The translations under genes and the position numbers were made by a program. From NCBI GenBank assembly GCA_019426215.1, contig CM033393.1:52144645-52208644 (forward strand): a stretch of DNA of 64,000 nucleotides. Direction: 5' to 3'. A model generated the notes under the pieces. It was not told where the DNA came from. It was given only the letters and a program-made list of their open reading frames with translations, and searched no databases. Each line of letters opens with the position of its first letter. Position 1 is the stretch's first letter. Shown piece after piece: positions 12,641-25,325 of the stretch. The DNA is from Buddleja alternifolia (taxonomy: Eukaryota > Streptophyta > Magnoliopsida > Lamiales > Scrophulariaceae).

Positions 12641-12646
12641 AAAAAA
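12641..12646 (-). terminator. Pol III T-run terminator of the tRNA gene
   Basis: Six T residues on the minus strand begin two bases beyond the tRNA 3' end region, the usual pol III stop. Confidence 0.6.
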
Positions 12647-12648
12647 GG

Positions 12649-12720
12649 AGGTCCTACCGGGAGTCGAACCCAGGTCGCTGGATTCAAAGTCCAGAGTGCT
12701 AACCACTACACCATAGAACC
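12649..12720 (-). tRNA. tRNA-Gln (anticodon UUG)
   Basis: On the minus strand the 72-nt sequence folds as a full cloverleaf. The acceptor stem GGTTCTA pairs with TAGGACC, the D arm contains AGTGGTTAGCAC, and the anticodon stem CTGGA/TCCAG encloses loop CTTTGAA (anticodon TTG). The T arm CTGGG-TTCGACT-CCCGG follows, and the discriminator base is T. No intron is present. Internal box A and box B promoters are intact, and a T6 terminator follows. It is read against the flanking plus-strand genes. Confidence 0.95.
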
Positions 12721-13885
12721 CTGTTTGTTTCTAAAATGAATCAATTTATCTTTATTTAAAAATGGTTGAAAAAAGGCAGCAACACCATTAATTTGGTTTT
12801 CCACTTACTTAATTTAAAAAGAAAAAAGAAATTCAATATATTTAAATTTGACCAAAAGTGTCTGCCAATGCATGCTGAACCGTGACTTGTGAAAGAGGAT
12901 ATCATCATGACTGTCTCATCTTTTTCAATTTCGTTATATTTGTTTATGAGCTTGATGCTTCTGTTGGAAATATATTAATATATTATGACCAACAAATGCT
13001 AGCTAGTTTTGAAATCAATTACTGGGATTTCTTCTGTTTCTTATACAAGGGTTATAATCCCTAGTAGATCAAACGTAACTATCACTTATTAGTATAAACA
13101 ATAGACAAGTCTAAAGAGGGGGGGAATCAAACCCCTTTATGCTAAAATCATGAAAATAGGCTTGTATATTCTGAAGTTTTAATGAAATTCGCTTAGATGT
13201 TCCAAAAATATATGTATATATATATATATGAAAATGAATGAAACTTTTTTTCCCATAAAAATAAAAACACTCTTAATTAGTGGCTATAAAATCGTTAAAT
13301 ATCATTGTGGAGATGATGAATAAGTACCTAATTATCCTTTTTTCCTCGAATAAAGAATTGGAACAAGTATTATGCCACTATTTTATTTCGGAATCAAATT
13401 TACTAAATTCACAATCTAAAATAGTAATAATAAAGTATAGTAAAACTTAATTCCTACAATTGGAGGCAAATGGAAAGATGATTTCATTTCCGTCCCTAGA
13501 AAGGAGCATAACAAACGGTCCACAAGCAACTCCTGTTTGGGACCCATCCCCCAACCCTGGTACCCAATAAGATTCGTCCACGTAAATTTAACCTTTCTGT
13601 AAAGCGTGAACCCTTACAACGCATCCCACTGTCCTCGCACAGAAAAAAAGCAGAGCACACTTACACACAAATATCCCTTCTCCCCAAACACGCCCCTACC
13701 CTACCCTCCCCCTAATCGCTTGTCCGCCGGAATATTCTACGCTCAGATAATTTTATCGCCGGAGAGTTCAAATTTTGAAAGGAACTTTATCTTTGACTGC
13801 TACTCATCGTATTGTTACTTTGTCTAATTATTGTTTGTAGTAGGGTTCGGATTTCAGCTTGTGTGGGGAAATTTCAGAAACCAAA
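12721..13885. other. intergenic and 5' leader of the S-acyltransferase gene
   Basis: AT-rich to about 13.45 kb. It then becomes pyrimidine-rich and GC-richer from about 13.48 kb to the ATG at 13886, consistent with promoter and 5' UTR. A short ORF in this leader (13606-13827) looks like chance. No separate gene is seen. Confidence 0.45.
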
Positions 13886-16800
13886 ATGTATGTGGTTCCT
13901 CCACCGAATCGATCAGATCCATTATCCGGATCTACAAACGGGTCGGATGAGCTCCGGATTTACCAGACTTGGAAAGGCAGCAATGTGAGTTTTGTCCTTC
14001 TTCTTTTTTAAATTCATTTCAGTTTTTTTTTTTTTTTTTAGCTTATGACTGGTAAATTTTGCTTATTTTGCCCTTATTATTTCTGTAATACTGAGGTTAA
14101 ATTGTTATAATTTCTGTGAAGTTGAACAATTGGTGTTGGGCTTATGGGTGCTGATTTCAGTCTTCTAAGAAAAAGGTTTTTTCTTTGAACAAGGGGGAAA
14201 TGAAACAAGAAATAATTAGTTTTAGGCTAGATGTTTAATTCATTCTACATTTTTCACAGTTATCCGGGGTAAGTTGTTTTTAAATTGTTAACTGGGTAGA
14301 TGTTTATTCGATATGTACGTTGTTGTTAAATTTTTAAAGTTGCCCTTATAAATCAATGCACATCTTTTGGTTGGAAGTTTGGAACTTATTGTTTCTACAT
14401 TTTATGCTAGTTCTAATTTTAGGTTTTATCTACCTTTAAAGCTTGCACCCTGTTGTGATTCCTATCTAGGCTGTAGATACTTTTAGTAAAAGATCATTAA
14501 TTCGTGTAAGGCTGAGATGGGGATTTTGTCTTACGTCTCTCCAGCTCATTTAATTCTCATTCAGTCGTGGAATTCACGGTATCCTTTCATCTTTGTATAT
14601 TTCGGGCTAGTAGATGCAAATGAGAAGCATGCTGAAATGTCAATTTTGAATTTGCTAAAACAAGAACTCAGTCAGTCATTATGTAGACTGTGTAATACCT
14701 TTTCTTTGTAGTTTTTCTAATGCTTGGGAGTTTTGTTATGTTCTAACTGTTGGTGATTTTCTGGTTGCAGAAATTTTTTCTTCAAGGAAGGTTTATTTTT
14801 GGGCCAGATGTGAGGTCACTGGCGCTCACAATATTCCTGATCGTGGCACCTGTCACTGTATTTTGTGTCTTTGTTGCTAGAAAGCTAATGGATGATTTTT
14901 CCGATCACTGGGGAATATCAATTATGGTTATTGCTGTAATTTTCACATTTTATGTACGTATCTCCCTCTTTCTCACAATTACTGCTGTCTATCGCCACAT
15001 ACTGGATTCTCATTATATCGAATTTGTACTATTGTATATGGTCTTAGTCTGTTGGTACCTTGCTTCATTTTGATCCTTTCCTTGGCATTATATCTAGGAA
15101 GTGTCTAGACCTTGGTAGAGGTATCTAGAAATGCATTTATTGCACACAGCGAGTGCAAGAGTCTATTCTGTGGAAGACAGTTGATTATTCATTATGTAAT
15201 TCTCATTTGCTTTCTTTTCTTGACTTGCAGGATTTGATTCTTCTCCTGCTAACCTCTGGAAGAGATCCAGGTATAATTCCTAGAAATGCACATCCACCGG
15301 AACCTGAAGGCTATGATGGGGGTGCGGAGGGAGCTCAAACACCACAGTTACGCTTGCCTCGCATTAAAGAAGTTGAAGTTAACGGCATTACCGTGAAAAT
15401 TAAATATTGTGACACATGCATGCTTTATCGACCTCCCCGTTGCTCTCACTGTTCAATATGCAATAACTGTGTTGAACGATTTGACCATCACTGTCCCTGG
15501 GTTGGGCAGTGCATAGGGCTGGTAAGATATGCATGTATCTGGAAATCTGTAACATGGATGTTTTCTGCCTCGCATTAATATTAGCATGTAAATGTCAGGT
15601 GTTCCTCATTTCATGTGACCTCAACCTGATTGTTAAGATAAAACACAGTAATTGCTGTAATTTATTCAAAATTAATAACAGCAATTACATTTTTCTTCCT
15701 CAGATTAGGCCTTTTAGAATGCACGAACTTAATTGTTTGACATGGTGACCTATAAATTATCGCCATGAAATACAAGTTTTGTTATAAGGTTGATCTTTGT
15801 TTCAACCAAACCTTAACGCCATGTGATATGTGCGTGGCTCTTAATATGCAGTAAGGTGTTGGACGGACAGTTATATGGTTTTCTTCATATTATAAAAACA
15901 TTTTCATAAATCAGAAATATTAATATGTTTTTGTTTCGCCTGGAAATACCAATTTATGTTGAAATATCTACAGTAATGACCCGTAGTATATATGGTGTAG
16001 AAAAAGTAGATTTATATATCTTTTTTTGCGGTTCTCTGTAATTCTGGGATAGACTACATCAGGTAATTCACTATGTTTCAGTTGAAGCTACATGCATCTA
16101 TTTCCCATCACTTTGGCAATCTGAGCTTACTGTTTATGACTTGTTTAGATGCCCATCAACATTGTACTCTAAGTTTTGACAATTTTATTGCAGAGAAACT
16201 ACCGCTTCTTCTTCATGTTCGTCTTCTCAACGACTCTACTTTGTATATATGTCTTCGGTTTTTGCTGGATTTACATCAAAAGGATCACGGATGCTGAGGG
16301 GACATCAATATGGAGAGCAATGATAAAGACCCCTGCTTCCATAGTTTTAATTGTCTACACCTTTATAGCAGTTTGGTTTGTTGGTGGTCTTACAGCATTC
16401 CATCTTTATCTAATCAGTACAAATCAGGTAAGAGACTGTGTTTCTCATTGAAAAAAAAAAATGCTAGTATTTTATTTAGTTTTACTTTGTTCTTTTCCTT
16501 ATTCATAAAATTGGTATTTCATTCCAAGGAACAATAAAAAGTTTCCTCCGCTGTTTGCAGACAACTTATGAGAATTTCAGATACAGATATGATCGACGTG
16601 CCAATCCATATAACAAAGGAGTAGTAGAGAACTTTAAAGAGATCTTTTGTGGTCCTACAGCTCCATCAAAGAACAATTTCAGGGCCAAGGTACCTAGAGA
16701 ACCAGCTTTACCAACTCGCTCTGTGGCGGGTGGTTTCGTTAGTCCTAACATGGGTAAAGCTGTGGATGACATTGAGATGGGGAGGAAAGCAGTGTGGGGA

Positions 16801-17079
16801 GATGTTGGTGCAGTGTTAGATCATCATGAAGGTCAATTGAGCGATAATGATGGCTTAAACGCTAAAGATGGTGGATTAGGTGAAATGTCCCCTGAAATAA
16901 GGACGACCGTAGATGAGGGTGATCGTGCAGGAATACATCCAAGACGTTCCAGTTGGGGAAGAAAAAGTGGGAGCTGGGAAATGTCACCTGAAGTTCTTGC
17001 ATTGGCATCTAGAATGGGAGAACCAAACCGAACGGGTGGGAGCAGCAGCACAAACAGAGGAGTGGAACCCAAGTTATGA
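13886..17079 (+). CDS. DHHC-type protein S-acyltransferase (PAT05/PAT06-like)
   Basis: Five exons, all joined in phase 0: 13886-13984, 14771-14953, 15231-15521, 16194-16427, 16561-17079, giving 441 residues. The enzyme transfers palmitate to cysteines of target proteins at endomembranes or the plasma membrane. The start MYVVPPP and the following ...YQTWKGSN are hallmarks of the plant PAT05/06 group. There are four membrane segments: two before the zinc-finger domain (residues ~50-70 and ~80-100) and two after it (~195-215 and ~235-260). The cysteine-rich domain runs from about 150 to 190, with [15 protein letters not shown] and the catalytic DHHC at 179-182. TTYE at 270-273 is the family TTxE motif. 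The C-terminal tail ends with [18 protein letters not shown], also typical of this group. The length matches Arabidopsis PAT06. The gene starts a run of genes collinear with Arabidopsis. Confidence 0.96.
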
Positions 17080-18163
17080 CGAGACAAACCCGTCCTTTTC
17101 AGAATTGGGGAGAACCCCATTTGTTGATCCTTTGGTATGATGTTGTGATAGTTTGATTTGTGGTGGGTAAAACTTATATGATGTTGTGCATTATATTTGA
17201 CTTTGCTGTCGTGGGGGTGTGCAGAAGTGTGGTTTTGGCTATTGCTTAGGAAGGAATGTTTTGCCCTATGTGGGGGCTGCTGGTTTGTTATCTCTAATCG
17301 TGTATTGTATTTGTTGAATTAGTTATAGCTGATCCTCTCTCTCTCTCTCTCAGACTTACATAACTTGTATTGTATGGTGTAAGATTTTGCTGTGTTGTGG
17401 GATCAAGCCTGGTACAAGGTTGCTTGCTTGAGAATGTTATGTAAGGCTCGCTGATTGTTGATTCGCATTCTATTACATAAACCCCACCCCACCCCCACCC
17501 CCACCCCCTTCTTTTTTTGCGTAGTAGGGAGACGGTATTACGCGGTAGAGAAAGTTAAGCTTGGTAATAACGCGACGAGAGAATTAAAATCAAGTGAATG
17601 AAGTAACCTTGACCAATATAGCACCCACATTGCTTAGAATTTACATAATGTCGTGAGATAGATAAACTTGGACAAGTGGGTAAAACATTTATTTAGTCAG
17701 CCAGAAACAGTAAATATACAACACTCTGGAGGCGTGAAAGCTATTTATCTTTACCTTCCAGGAGTTATTGTAATTCACCCTTTTATACAGTCGCGGTGGT
17801 AACTAGTACAGCACTGGAAAAGAACTTTTAAATGACTGACCATAAAAATCTAAATATTGACATTACATGAGGAAGCAACACTTATTACTCGTAATTTCCC
17901 CAGCGGTCTCTACCCAAGCCAAGATAAATGCAGCTAATGTAATATACTAATTGTCTTTGGGAGTTGAAAAGTGTAATAGTACTAGATTGGCACAAAAGTT
18001 CTTCCTTCCACTGCTTTATATGTTGGAGAGAGAAATCAAAGTGAAGTAGGTGGTGGTGAGTTTCTCTTACAATTGCTCTTTCTATGCCAAAAGTTCTTCT
18101 TCAATTTTTCTAAAGTTTTCCATATCCATATTCTATGTATGTCAGACAAAGACAAAGACGACA
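17080..18163. other. intergenic: S-acyltransferase 3' UTR and DRB promoter
   Basis: It contains a CT microsatellite (about 17334-17352) and a C-rich (ACCCC)n stretch near 17482-17508. I see no additional gene. The first 400 bp are probably 3' UTR of the preceding gene, and the last ~200 bp promoter and leader of the next. Confidence 0.45.
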
Positions 18164-18497
18164 ATGTACAAGAATCAGCTGCAGGAGCTTGCTCAAAGAA
18201 GTTGTTTCAATCTGCCTTCCTACGCCTGCATCAGAGAAGGCCCTGATCATGCTCCTAGATTCAGAGCTTCCGTCAACTTCAACGGTGAGATCTTTGAAAG
18301 CCCCACTTATTCCACCACCTTGAGGCAGGCCGAGCACGCTGCCGCCGAGGTGGCTCTCAATTCACTCTCCGCCAGGGGTCCTTCAAGGTCTTTAACAGCT
18401 AGAGTTCTTGTAAGTTCATTCCTATCCTTCCTAAGATGACATAGTATATGAGTGTTTGTTTCATTCTGTGATGTGTATTTCTTTCTGTATGCTATAT

Positions 18498-18530
<33 letters not shown>

Positions 18531-19757
18531 GGATGAAACTGGAGTGTATAAGAATCTCCTTCAGGAGACTGCTCATAGAGCTGGCTTAAAACTTCCTTTA
18601 TACACCACAATCAGATCAGGTCCTGGACATGTGCCAGTTTTCACTAGTACTGTAGAGCTTGCCGGCATGAATTTCACCGGTGAATCAGCTAAAACTAAGA
18701 AGCAAGCTGAGAAAAATGCTGCCATAGCTGCTTGGGCCGCATTGAAGAGAAGTAAGTAATTCTAACTTCCACATTTTCTTCATAATAAATAATAGTTGTT
18801 ACTTGTTTGTGTTCTTTGCATGATGGAATTACGTTATTTTCTGCAGTGCCAAATTTGGGTTCTTTGTCACTGATAAGTAAAGAAAGTGAAGACCAAGATC
18901 ATGTAATTGTTGGTAGGGTGCTTTCAACTCTTGGACGAAGAAATGAAAGCAGAATGGTTAGAAGAAGGGATCAATTTCAAGGAAGAGGGAGAATGCAGAG
19001 GCTTCATAGAGACAATAATACTAATAATAGTTCAGTCCAGAAACAGCAATGGAAGTTCATGGATCCTTTTTCGGAATCTAGTTTCGAAAATTGTAGGCAA
19101 AAACAGAGCAACTTTTTGTCTTTGCTCCCTCCTCCCCCACCTAGAACCTTGTCAAAAATCCTGCCACCAAATTTGCCAAAAGATTGTCCACCAATCTACC
19201 AATCAAAATCAAGTATTGAGATGATGGGAAATTCACAAGTGCAAGAAATATTGCCACAATTCGATGAGCTTCAAAGGGGGGATGAATATGAACATGAATG
19301 GATTAACAAGATTTCCGAGGAAATTAAGAAGAAGCCTGTTGAATTGGAGGTGGGTTCTTCTAGCAATTCAAGTTTACTTAATTTTCAATATGGAGGGAAA
19401 TCAGTTTACAATCCATTTCCAGTACTGCCTACTGCTGCTGCAAAGCTTAATTTTCTACTGCCTGACCGTACGGCTGAAAATTCAAAAACTCCCCAAATGG
19501 AAGTTCCTCAATTCAAGGGTCCGTATGGATGCAGCAGCAGCAGCCAAATTGGAAGGTCTACATTTAGTGGAGTGTACCATCATCCACAGAGGATTGCACC
19601 CGCAGTTCAAATTAGGTCGGTGGTTCCAGTGTGTGCAGCTCCACCAGTAAGTCTAAGATCCTCACCGTCAATGAAAGAAGAAGCGGCTTCATCATCATCA
19701 TCATCATCATCATCGGCAGAACTAGTGGCGTCTACTTTGAGCAAGCTAAACTTATGA
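18164..19757 (+). CDS. Double-stranded RNA-binding protein, DRB2/DRB3/DRB5 clade
   Basis: Three exons: 18164-18409, 18532-18751, 18847-19757, giving 458 residues. It starts MYKNQLQELAQRSCFNLPSY, which is nearly invariant in plant DRB2-type proteins. dsRBM1 covers about residues 1-70, with LRQAEHAAAEVALNSL as the C-terminal helix. dsRBM2 covers about 87-155, from VYKNLLQETAHRAG to KKQAEKNAAIAAWAALKR. The remaining 300 residues are low-complexity, with an Arg-rich patch, a Pro run and a Ser run encoded by TCA repeats near the end. In Arabidopsis, DRB2, 3 and 5 act outside the canonical DRB1/DCL1 step, in non-canonical miRNA regulation and antiviral silencing. Position next to a PAT05/06-like gene matches DRB5 (At5g41070) and DRB3 (At3g26932). 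Intron 1 ends in a TA microsatellite that runs straight into the acceptor AG. Confidence 0.95.
18494..18530. repeat. TA microsatellite abutting a splice acceptor
   Basis: A nearly pure TA run occupies the last part of DRB intron 1 and merges with the acceptor (…TATAG/GATGAAACT). No polypyrimidine tract lies between it and the exon. Confidence 0.85.
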
Positions 19758-20216
19758 AAAAGAAATCAAACGAGTCTGATTAGCAGCAACTTTTGTAAGT
19801 GCAGCTGATTAAACCCTTTTTTGTTCATTAGTTAAAACTAGTGTGTGTTGGGCCCACTTTTCATGCATTTTGATTACATAGATATAGATAGTACAAAAAA
19901 GAAGGAGGGGGGGGGAGTAATCAGAAAAATATAAAAAGAGATTGAGATGAGATGAGATAGATAGGTATTAATGCGGAATAGTGGGAAAGGGGAATTGGGG
20001 GGGCATTAAATGAGATCTGGGGAAGTGGGTTGGTTGCAGAGAAGGCAGATGGTGGGGTAGCAATGCAATGAAGAGGCCCTGTAGACTAAGCAGAAACAAT
20101 TGCAGCGATAAACGCAAACCCCCCCCCCCCCCCCCCCCCAATTAATTCACACGTCAGAGAAATTTATGAATTCTGTCTTCAACAATTAATACCCTCCCTC
20201 TCTCTCTCTAGAGGCA
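19758..20216. other. DRB 3' flank with a C21 tract
   Basis: It includes a purine-rich stretch (about 19896-20030) and a run of 21 cytosines at 20119-20139. No gene is seen. Confidence 0.6.
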
Positions 20217-20826
20217 GTCATAGCTAGGGGTTATCGAGGCTCGATTTTGTGATTTTTTTTATTAATTTTAAATTAAATTATCAAGTACGATTTGGTGGAA
20301 ATAAAGTTTGAAATTACGATTTTGTAAATCAAAATCGATTATGCTATTTTGTACGGTTCAGTGCGATTTGACATTTTTCAAGTTATTTTATATTTTAAAA
20401 TTAAATAAATCAAAGCAATATTCGTCATTTTTTTTTGTTAAACTAAATAGAATAAATGTCATAAATATTATTTTTAATACATTTTTTTTGTCAAATCTCT
20501 TCAAGTGTCCATTACATTAAATAAAATATAACTCTAAAATATTATAAATATTATCATTTTAAAAATTTCAAGTACAAATATTGATTGAACATATTATTAA
20601 TCATATAAAAGATATAATCATATTATTTCAATAACAAATATTAAATAAAATTATAAATAGAAATAGTATACCGAGTAAAATATTTTCAAATCAAATTGCA
20701 TAGGGCTGTGCAGTTTTTATTTGAATTTTAAACCACAATTTACTTAGAAAATTAACTAAACGGTGTGATTCGGTGTATTCGATTCGGTGCGGTTTTTCAA
20801 AATTAATGCGCACCCCTACTCATTGC
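20217..20826. mobile_element. Probable non-autonomous hAT element
   Basis: The body is 20225-20818. The left tip taggggttatcg and the reverse complement of the right tip taggggtgcgc match. The flanks gtcatagc and ctcattgc could be an 8-bp duplication with two mismatches. Subterminal repeats of GATTCGGTG/GCGATTTG-like motifs occur near both ends, as in many plant hAT elements. There is no transposase ORF. Confidence 0.5.
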
Positions 20827-21154
20827 TATATGTATAGAGAGAGAGAGCATGCGTTATAGATAGGGTTTGTATATCTATCTATTTATCTATCTCTGTCTCT
20901 CTCCTCTTTAAATGCTATCTTGACTAGTGAGTGTATTTTTTGATGCACAATTTTGTCCGTTGTAAAAAATATGCAAATGTAATGACCAGTTGCTCCCTAG
21001 TAGTTTAAATGTTTTGAGTGTAGGTGTCGCCGTTGGAGGGTTGGGGACAGGATAGGTATTTTACTGTTTAATTGATTTTACAGTGTTGACTTTGAAGTTG
21101 TGGGGTTGGGGGAGACAGTGATGAGAATAAGAAGAAGAAGAAGATGAAAAAAGA

Positions 21155-21311
21155 TAAGGTGTATCGGGAGTATTGCTCTCAGTTTATTTTATATCACATA
21201 TTCAAAATGAGTGAGGTGATTTTTACACACACCTATTTTGTGTAAATCACCTCACCTCAAATGTTTATGTGGTGAAAAATGGATCGAGAGCACTACTTTC
21301 GGTCCATCATA
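21155..21311. mobile_element. Foldback MITE, family 1, copy 1 (TA target duplication)
   Basis: A 153-bp palindrome-like element (21157-21309) flanked by TA. The ends are AGGTGTATCGGGAGTATTGC and (reverse complement) TGATGGACCGAAAGTAGTGC. Inner arms GTGAGGTGATTTTTACAC and TGTAAATCACCTCACC can pair. A second copy lies at 24223-24376 in the opposite orientation. Confidence 0.8.
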
Positions 21312-22732
21312 AAATTATCCATGGACTGGCAATGAATTAGATGAGCTAATTTTCAAAGAGAGAGATTTCAAATTTCAATCTATGCTACATTATAATAAGA
21401 GGTAGAGGGTTGGGCGGGGTGGAGCGGAAAACACTTGTATACAGCGGATCTTGGGCTCATTTGTGCACTTTGTAGATGTGAATATTACACATCACTTAAT
21501 ATATAATTTTAAATTAAAAAACAATTGAAGCGTTATATTCACAATTGCAAGGTTCACAATCACAGGTGAGGCTCACGAACCGATTCATACAAGAGTTTTC
21601 CTTTGGGGCGGGGTGGATTCATGAAAAGATCTCTCACAAGTACCGAGTTCATATATATCCCTGACTCGCTATCATCACTCTTTGCGCACTCACACACACG
21701 ATTCTTTTCAGTTTCCTTTTTCTTTTACCTAGGGGATTTTTAATTTATTTACCTTTTTAATCAGGATGGACAAATTACAAATATCAATTCGGATCTTGCA
21801 AAAATCATTTCATCTAAATGACTATATCAGCTTGTGTATGGAATATTTTAAAATATAAGCTTAACAAGTATTATACACACCTACATATAGAGGAAATGGA
21901 AATATTAAATGACATATCATTTTAAAATAGAGAATTAGACTTGCACAAATGTAAATTGCTGTCACATCAATTTAACGAAGTCCAGCTGTTAAATTCTTCA
22001 AGATTTCCCGCGAAAGACTTGGGCTGTACCTTGTAAATTGTTGAATTTGATCTTTTATGGGCCTCCTGCTCCTCACGGGATGTTTTTGGGTTGGGCTGAA
22101 GGCATGCATAACATTTGAGACATAGGTTAACCGCTCCTTTGACTATCTATCTGTATAATAGTATGAAAAAGACAATCCAAGAAGCAGCCCACTGATATTA
22201 ATTAATTCGTATTCATATATCATTTGTACCTAATAAAGGTGGACTGATTACGACTCTTGAGAGGTTTGGTTAGTGCAAGCAAAGCTAATTTCACCTTACT
22301 TCCAAATGATTCGTTAAGCTCAAGCACAAGGAGTAATATAATGTCATTAAGCCTTCCAATTATTGGTACTTTTTTTGTGAAGGTATCCCAACATAAAAGT
22401 TCAAGATGTAAGTGCCAATATTATACAAATATCATCGGGACCTAAAATCATGAACTGGAAAATGTATACTCTAGGAATCACAGGAAGAAATTCAAATATA
22501 TGAGCTAAGAAAACATTATCCATATGTATGTGTTAGTGTTAAATTGCAAATTCAGTAGCTGGCCTGTCCTACCATTTATCTCCGACAACTTCCAAAGTGT
22601 AAGGAGCTAGTGTAATGCCCAAGTCCACGCTTCTCCATTTGGACCATACTGATTAACAAACACATGGCCCACAGCGTCTTTCTCGGGCATCTTCTTCCTC
22701 AGCCCATAAAATAATTGCATTTTTGTTTTTTT
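21312..22732. other. intergenic, no gene seen
   Basis: AT-rich with a few moderately GC-rich stretches. Short ORFs (for example 22257-22445) have no recognisable content. Confidence 0.4.
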
Positions 22733-22936
22733 TTTAACTTGTTAGCATAGTGATATAACTTTCACTTTTACGTGAGAAGTTATGGATTCAATTTCATATT
22801 ATCACAAATTGTAACTTTTATCTCCTTATTTGGAGTCTTATAAGGTATGTGTGGCTTATATTCAAAAAAACTATTAGTCCGAGTTTGTGGGGTCGGGTAT
22901 CTCCCTTCGTCTAGAATTTAAAGAAAAATTTAACTT
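22733..22936 (+). mobile_element. tRNA-derived SINE (second family)
   Basis: The body is about 22741-22928. Box A-like TAGCATAGTGAT lies at 22743-22754 and box B-like GGATTCAATTT at 22784-22794. A downstream block, tagtccgagtttgtggggtc, recurs in a second fragment at about 40.2 kb (gatccgagcttgttgagtcg). An 8-bp repeat, tttaactt, flanks it at 22733-22740 and 22929-22936. Confidence 0.6.
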
Positions 22937-23200
22937 TTTTTGGGTAGATAATAAAATGTATTTAAAAAAGTAAATTTTGTAACGATAATTCACATAGTAG
23001 AACTTAATATATATATATATATATATATGCATGTTTTAGAAGAAAGTTTCATTTTCTGAATCCGTATTTTTCATAAAACAAACTATAGATATTTGATTAT
23101 ATGTTACACCAACTTTATCTAGATTCAATTAAACTCTTTAATATTGTTAAAAAAGAATTAAACTCTTAAATTAAGATGTAATCAGAAAGAAATATGCTAG

Positions 23201-23766
23201 GGAAAATTACTCAAAACCCCCTAAAATAATTTTTCATATCCAAAAAATCCACATTCCAAAAACTTCAAAAGTAAGGGTTAAAAACTTTTTGGACTAAACT
23301 GCCCTTTCATATATTAAGTTAATAATTGATCAATTAGTTTTTCTTATTGTATCGTTTTGTTTTAACTATTTCAAATTGATGAATCATAAAATACGGATTT
23401 TATTTTGTAATATTAAATTTTTTAAATATTTGTATATAATTTATTTCTAATTTTAATATCATAATTATTTATAAATATATGTTTTAAATTCTTTCAAAAG
23501 ATTAAAAAATCTGAAAATTTCTAAAATCATAATTAGTATCAATTATCAATATGAAATTTTTAAATAAATAAATTTCATTGTACAACTACAATTGATTAAT
23601 TTTTAATCAGAAGACTAAGGGCAATTAAGTCCATACATTTGTTAATCCTAAATATTGGATTTTTTTATATGAAAAGTTGATGGGGTGGGTTTTTTGGATT
23701 GACAAATATTATCATGATTTTTTTTGTTATAAAAGTTTATTTTAAGGATTTTTTTAGTAATTTTTC
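23201..23766. mobile_element. Probable foldback element
   Basis: The left end ggaaaattactcaaaaccccc and the reverse complement of the right end gaaaaattactaaaaaaatcc match. Further inside, tccaaaaaatccacatt pairs with the reverse complement of ggtgggttttttggatt. No clear target duplication was found, so the boundaries are approximate. Confidence 0.45.
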
Positions 23767-24220
23767 TAATATAATAAATGTAGTCGGCATGGCAGAGAAT
23801 ATGCGGCAAAAATTGAACGCATTAGTTGTTGCGATACAGCAGTTCCTGACCCTTTCATTGCAATAATATGAAGATTGGATTAGGCCACCGAAGATTACTG
23901 TCATTTAATTACTTAAATTGTTAATTTAATTAATGAGTGGCGAAATGGGGTAAGATTATTAATGCCAGCCAATTTCAAAGGCTGAAATTCGTGGATCCAC
24001 CTCACCTACGCGCAACTTGGAAGTAATCTATTTGATCAAAAAAAAAAACTTGGAAGTAATCTATGGTGCATGAATACTGGGAAAAGATATATCACCGTCA
24101 GCTCATTTTGTGGCATGTGATGTAGAGTCCCCACGTCTTCTTTCTAACTCTATTTTTAATTAATAATAATATATTTCATTTTCAAAATAATAGGAGATAG
24201 TATTGGTAGGTGGGTAATTC

Positions 24221-24378
24221 TATGATGGACTGAAAGTATTGTTCTCGATCTATTTTTCATCACATAAACACTTGGGGTGAGGTGATTTACACAGAGGTAG
24301 GTAGATGTAAAAATCACCCCACTCATTGTGAATGTGTAGTGTAAAATGGATCGGGAGCAACACTTCCGATCCACCTTA
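24221..24378. mobile_element. Foldback MITE, family 1, copy 2 (TA target duplication)
   Basis: A 154-bp element (24223-24376) flanked by TA. The ends TGATGGACTGAAAGTATTG and (reverse complement) AGGTGGATCGGAAGTGTTG match the ends of the copy at 21157-21309, in reverse orientation. The same central GGTGAGGTGATTTACAC arms are present. Confidence 0.8.
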
Positions 24379-25152
24379 AAATTTTCTTTGGTAGAATATA
24401 ACATTTAAATAAACGAGTGGTTTGACATGGTTTGAGAACATTTGTATTAGATGCACGAGTGTGTATTCAATCATAACGTATTCTAATTTGTTATTTTTAC
24501 TATAATGAGTTTCTTGTGAATAGTCTAATCTCAACATAGATGGTTACGTCTAATGGAAGATGTAAATTAGGTACAAGTTCATATGAATCTTAAATCCGTG
24601 AAAAGACTACTGATGTAAAATTAGATGATTGTTTGTATTTTTACAACTTAAATATAAGATTTGTGAAACTTTAGAATGTCAAATTTACAAATCGGTTAAA
24701 TTGTCATATGAACTCGATATAATCATATAATTCGTGATAGTAGGACATCATTCCAGATCATCGAATCCAAAATTTATTTAATAATATGTTCACATTATTT
24801 GCATGTTTTGGAATAGAATAAGTACATTATGTCAATATAAAAAATAAAAATATGAGATAAAATTGTCAATCTTTAAGAGGATACAAAGCTGGACATAGGC
24901 GCTATCCGGTGGCATAGATGGCAAAAGAAAGATTTATTAAAAACGTAAGGAACGGTTGAGGTGTTTTGTACTAATATTTAGCAGATGATGACAATTGACA
25001 AAGGCCATCCTCATTCGTGGCTACACATCATATTGCGTCAACCACTTCTTATCCCCCAGTCAATTATTATGCACGTTTCTATTTTTCTACTTTGTTGCTA
25101 TATGTTATGTTTTTGCCTTCGGATAATATTTGTTTTGGCACACAATATCTTA
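24379..25152. other. intergenic, no gene seen
   Basis: AT-rich sequence without recognisable coding or repeat structure. Confidence 0.4.
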
Positions 25153-25325
25153 GGAGTGATGCTACATACCACCTTTTATATATTACCGATTTTTTATTCC
25201 TCTTGTTTTTCGCAAAAAATCATTTTCAATTAATTGATTTTAATTAATTAAATACATCCATACTTTCTAAATCAAGGGGAGGTGAAAAGTCGATGGTAAA
25301 AAAATGGTGGTATATAACATTTTCC
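25153..25325. mobile_element. Foldback MITE, family 2
   Basis: The left arm ggagtgatgctacataccac and the reverse complement of the right arm ggaaaatgttatataccacc match, followed by further pairing (attaccga / accatcga). The target duplication is unclear. Confidence 0.55.

Noticed and set aside
13606..13827. 73-codon ORF before the S-acyltransferase gene
   Set aside because: Pro/Ser-rich, in a pyrimidine-rich leader, and ends before the conserved MYVVPPP start. Treated as 5' UTR.
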